From: Actinomadura sp. 6K520
Lineage (GTDB): Bacteria; Actinomycetota; Actinomycetes; Streptosporangiales; Streptosporangiaceae
Assembly: GCF_004349245.1 (NCBI RefSeq)
Contig: NZ_SMLC01000009.1
Location: forward strand, 22,971 to 86,970
Length of the DNA stretch: 64,000 nucleotides
Direction: 5' to 3'
Below, in pieces: positions 61,519-64,000 of this stretch. The notes below the pieces were generated by a model. That model saw only the letters and a program-made list of their open reading frames with translations. It ran no database searches and had not been told where the DNA came from. Every line of letters starts with the position of its first letter. Position 1 is the stretch's first letter. The position numbers and the translations under genes are program-made.

Positions 61519-63138
61519 ATGCGCTTCCTGCTCCCCCTCCGACGTGCGGCATCGGTGCCGCTCGCCCTCATCCTTCTCGGCTCCCTCCTGACACCCGCCG
61601 CGCAGGCGGCGACCCCCCGGACCGCCGCGGCCCCCGCCGGGGAGGTGCGCGGCTACATCGACGCCCACACCCACCTGATGTCGTACGAGGCGTTCGGCGG
61701 AAGCCTGATGTGCGGCAAGCCGTTCGACCCGCGCGGCGTCCCGGAGGCACTGCGGGACTGTCCCGACCACGCGGGGAACGGCGCCTTCGCCTGGTGGGAG
61801 AACTTCACCCGGCACGGCACGCCGTTCGGCACCCACGACCCCACCGGCTGGCCGACGTTCGAGGACTGGCCCGCCTGGGACTCGCGCACCCACCAGCAGG
61901 CCCACCACACCTGGCTCGAACGCTCCTGGCGCGCCGGGCAGCGCGTCCTCGTGAACCACCTGGTCGCCAACCGCCAGCTGTGCGAGATCTACCCCCTCAA
62001 GCGCAACGCCTGCGACGAGATGGACGCCGTCCGGCTCCAGGCGCAGCGCATGCGCGAAATGGAGGCGTACATCGACGGCCGCAGCGGCGGCCCCGGCGAG
62101 GGCTGGTTCCGTATCGTGCGGAACTCCGCGGAGGCACGCGAGGTGATCCGGGACGGGAAGCTCGCCGTCGTCCTCGGCGTCGAGGCGTCCGAACCGTTCG
62201 GCTGCCGGACGATCGCCGGCGAGGCGCAGTGCACGCGGGAGGACATCGACCGCGGCCTGGACGAGATGAAGCGCCTCGGCGTCAGCTCCATGTTCGTGTG
62301 CCACAAGTTCGACAACGCACTCTGCGGGGTGCGCTTCGACGGCGGCACCACAGGCGCGTTCGTCAACACCGGCAACTTCCTGGGCACGGGCCGCTTCTGG
62401 CAGGTCGAGGAGTGCACGGGCCGGGCGAACGACCACACCATCGCCCCCGCCGGCGGCCTGGGCGACTCCCTCCGGGACCTCCTGCGCCTGCTCGGCCAGG
62501 CGGGTGTCACGCTGCCGCTCTACCCGAGCCCCCCGCACTGCAACGTCAACGGACTGTCCGACCTCGGCGAGCACATGGTGCGCGGCATGATGGAACGCCA
62601 CATGATCGTCGAGGTCGACCACATGAGCGCCAAGGCCGCGGACAGGACCCTCGGCATCCTGGAAGCCGCGCGCTACCCGGGCGTCATCTCGTCCCACAGC
62701 TGGACGGACGAGACCTATCTGCCGCGCCTCTACCGCCTCGGCGGCATGGTGACCGGCTACGGCCACTCCGCGGACCGCTTCATCGCCGAGTGGAAGCGCA
62801 ACCGAGAACTACGCGACCCCGCCCGCCTGTTCGGCTACGGCTACGGCCTGGACGCCAACGGCATGGGCGCCCTGCCGCCCCCACGCGCGAACAACGGGGA
62901 GAACCCGCTGAGCTACCCGTACACGTCACCGTTCGACCCTTCGGTGCGGCTCGACCGGCAGCGCACCGGCGTCCGCACCTGGGACCTCAACACCGACGGC
63001 GTGGCCAACTACGGCCTCGTCCCCGACTGGCTCGCCGACATCCGCGGCGTCGGCGGCCAGGAGATCATCGATGACATGGCCCGGGGCGCGGAGACCTACC
63101 TCGGCATGTGGCGCGGCACCGAGGAGCACGGCTCGTAG
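61519..63138 (+). CDS. Secreted amidohydrolase-superfamily enzyme
   Basis: 539 residues from ATG 61519 (GAGGTG just before). Signal peptide RRAASVPLALILLGSLLTPA, cleavage near residue 34. The mature protein opens with YIDAHTHLMSYEAFGG (HxH metal site). It continues with VLVNHLVANRQLCEIYPL, AVVLGVEASEPFGC, MFVCHKFDNALCG, VEVDHMSAKAADRTLGIL and VISSHSWTDE, where Glu, Asp-His and Ser-His supply further metal ligands. This is a TIM-barrel metallohydrolase, perhaps akin to membrane dipeptidases (M19). Several Cys fit an extracellular enzyme. Substrate unknown. Confidence 0.7.
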   Translation: MRFLLPLRRAASVPLALILLGSLLTPAAQAATPRTAAAPAGEVRGYIDAHTHLMSYEAFGGSLMCGKPFDPRGVPEALRDCPDHAGNGAFAWWENFTRHGTPFGTHDPTGWPTFEDWPAWDSRTHQQAHHTWLERSWRAGQRVLVNHLVANRQLCEIYPLKRNACDEMDAVRLQAQRMREMEAYIDGRSGGPGEGWFRIVRNSAEAREVIRDGKLAVVLGVEASEPFGCRTIAGEAQCTREDIDRGLDEMKRLGVSSMFVCHKFDNALCGVRFDGGTTGAFVNTGNFLGTGRFWQVEECTGRANDHTIAPAGGLGDSLRDLLRLLGQAGVTLPLYPSPPHCNVNGLSDLGEHMVRGMMERHMIVEVDHMSAKAADRTLGILEAARYPGVISSHSWTDETYLPRLYRLGGMVTGYGHSADRFIAEWKRNRELRDPARLFGYGYGLDANGMGALPPPRANNGENPLSYPYTSPFDPSVRLDRQRTGVRTWDLNTDGVANYGLVPDWLADIRGVGGQEIIDDMARGAETYLGMWRGTEEHGS

Positions 63139-63147
63139 CAGCGGCCC

Positions 63148-63183
63148 GCACCGCCGCCCCGCCCGTGGACGGGGCGGCGGTGC
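63148..63183. terminator. Bidirectional hairpin terminator
   Basis: GCACCGCCGCCCCG (63148-63161), 8-base loop, CGGGGCGGCGGTGC (63170-63183): a perfect 14-bp stem exactly between the convergent amidohydrolase and nuclease genes, ending both. Confidence 0.85.
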
Positions 63184-63190
63184 CCGGCGC

Positions 63191-63820
63191 TCAGCAGGTG
63201 CCGAGCATCGACGAGAGGGCGCTCTTCTCGGCGCTGTCGACGGTGAGGCCGTAGTACCACTTCACCTGGATCCAGGCGCGGGCGTAGGTGCAGCGGAACG
63301 CCGCGCGCGGTGGCTGCCATTCGGCGGGGTCCTTGTGCCCCTTGGCCTGGTTGACGTTGTCGGTGACGGCCCACAGCTCGGGACCGCCGAGGTCGTTGGC
63401 GTAGGCCTGGCGGCGGGACGTCGACCAGGCCCAGGCACCCGACGCCCACGCCTCGGCCAGCGGCACCATGTGGTCGATGTCCACATCGGACGCCGCGTAC
63501 CAGGTGGCGCCGTCGAAGGGCGAGTACCAGGACCCGGAGGTCGGATAGCAGGACGAGTTGGTGACGACGTTGGAGCCGTCCCGTTTGAGGACGGTCTCGC
63601 GCGTGTTGCACGACCCGGAGATCGTGATCCAGTGCGGGAACAGGTCGCGGTCGTAACTGCCGGCGTGCGACTCGGCGGCCACGGTGAGGGCGGCCAGCCG
63701 GGACGCGGCCGTGGCGGCGGACGGGATGTTGGGCGGGGTCGCGGACACCGGCGCGGCCGGGAGGCCGACCAGCGCCGCGGCCAGCACGGCGGGGAGCAGG
63801 AACAGGAACGGTCGTCGCAT
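63191..63820 (-). CDS. Secreted HNH-type nuclease (DUF1524/GmrSD C-terminal-like)
   Basis: 209 residues from ATG 63820. Signal peptide PFLFLLPAVLAAALVGLPAAP, cleavage after VSA. The mature protein carries FPHWITISGSCNTRETVL, SDVDIDHMVPLAEAWASGA (DIDHxVPL: metal and catalytic His) and LWAVTDNVNQAKGHKDPAEW (Asn and the second metal site). Four Cys, probably in disulfides. Such exported nucleases degrade extracellular DNA for phosphate or in competition; nothing like an immunity protein is visible beside it. Confidence 0.85.
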   Translation of the reverse strand: MRRPFLFLLPAVLAAALVGLPAAPVSATPPNIPSAATAASRLAALTVAAESHAGSYDRDLFPHWITISGSCNTRETVLKRDGSNVVTNSSCYPTSGSWYSPFDGATWYAASDVDIDHMVPLAEAWASGAWAWSTSRRQAYANDLGGPELWAVTDNVNQAKGHKDPAEWQPPRAAFRCTYARAWIQVKWYYGLTVDSAEKSALSSMLGTC

Positions 63821-63899
63821 CGGGGGGAGCCCTTCTGCGGCCGTTCCCTGCCAGGGCCGGGGGCGCCCTGAGCGGGGCGGGAACGGCAACAGTGCGACG

Positions 63900-63932
63900 G
63901 TGACATTCGGGACAAATACGAATAAATGTCAC
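63900..63932. promoter_or_regulatory. Inverted repeat upstream of the nuclease gene
   Basis: GTGACATT (63900-63907) and AATGTCAC (63925-63932), a perfect 8-bp inverted repeat with 17-bp spacer in an AT-rich patch about 80 bp ahead of the nuclease start. It may be an operator. The rest of 63821-64000 shows no gene. Confidence 0.45.
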
Positions 63933-64000
63933 GCCTTGCTCAGCGACGCCACCGCATTTGTCGGAAGCTGCCGTAACCCCCGCACCCCACCCCCGATGAC

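Overview
The window is very GC-rich DNA (codon third positions almost all G/C), with many GTG starts, 4-bp start/stop overlaps and Tat/Sec-exported glycoside hydrolases. It also carries SARP/NB-ARC regulators, a WhiJ-type HTH + DUF397 pair, S-adenosyl methyltransferases of the PF04672 type and PucR/TerD proteins. This points to a filamentous actinomycete, probably of the Streptosporangiales/Actinomadura kind; the exact genus is inference. No rRNA, tRNA, CRISPR array, insertion sequence or phage gene was seen.

Layout. (1) 1-5.2 kb: 3' end of an AfsR-type regulator, then a compact RiPP locus. It has two related small precursor-like proteins (428-763 and 872-1156), a SAV_5884-type ATP-grasp peptide ligase, a MauE/DoxX-like membrane protein, a MauD-like membrane thioredoxin and a peptide-type ABC exporter. 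The second precursor ends in a Thr/Ser-, Asp- and Cys-rich core with three cysteines, so this looks like a graspetide pathway coupled to thiol/disulfide chemistry. It is the best candidate for an undescribed system. (2) 5.2-12.8 kb: an SDR, a GAF/PucR regulator and a divergent high-affinity branched-chain-type (Liv) uptake operon. (3) 13-25 kb: secreted alpha/beta-hydrolase, TerD pair (one a large fusion), secreted GH43-AbfB arabinofuranosidase with LacI-type operators, NAD(P)-binding reductase, methyltransferase, TetR regulator facing a secreted endoglycoceramidase-like GH5, fused PabA-PabB. (4) 25-34 kb: nitroreductase, second PF04672 methyltransferase, a GH115 + GH10-CBM2 xylan operon with palindromic operators and a hairpin terminator, and a cytoplasmic GH15. 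(5) 34-47 kb: CPA1 antiporter, DUF5954 protein, an NB-ARC-TPR protein without a DNA-binding domain, two divergent GT-B-like paralogues, a full SARP-NB-ARC-TPR regulator, a tiny exported peptide, and the HTH/DUF397/ATPase triad.

(6) 47.7-55.6 kb: an eight-gene, translationally coupled glycan operon (two GT2, one GT4, flippase, nucleotidyltransferase, HAD phosphatase, CofD/YvcK-like protein, membrane protein). It is preceded by a good promoter whose start region carries two perfect copies of the 14-bp CebR-type palindrome. This suggests that a surface or exported glycan is controlled by a LacI-family sugar sensor. (7) 55.6-61.4 kb: APH-like kinase, DUF7064-like protein, a coupled acyl-CoA dehydrogenase pair and a FadD3-like CoA ligase, probably for degradation or modification of a steroid- or terpenoid-like acid. 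(8) 61.5-64 kb: secreted amidohydrolase-superfamily enzyme and secreted HNH nuclease, convergent on a strong hairpin.

Common theme: plant polymer use (xylan, arabinan, possibly glycolipids) under several palindromic operators, next to regulatory, RiPP and surface-glycan functions. Starts were chosen from ribosome-binding sites and family N-termini. No similarity search could be run, so family assignments rest on visible motifs.
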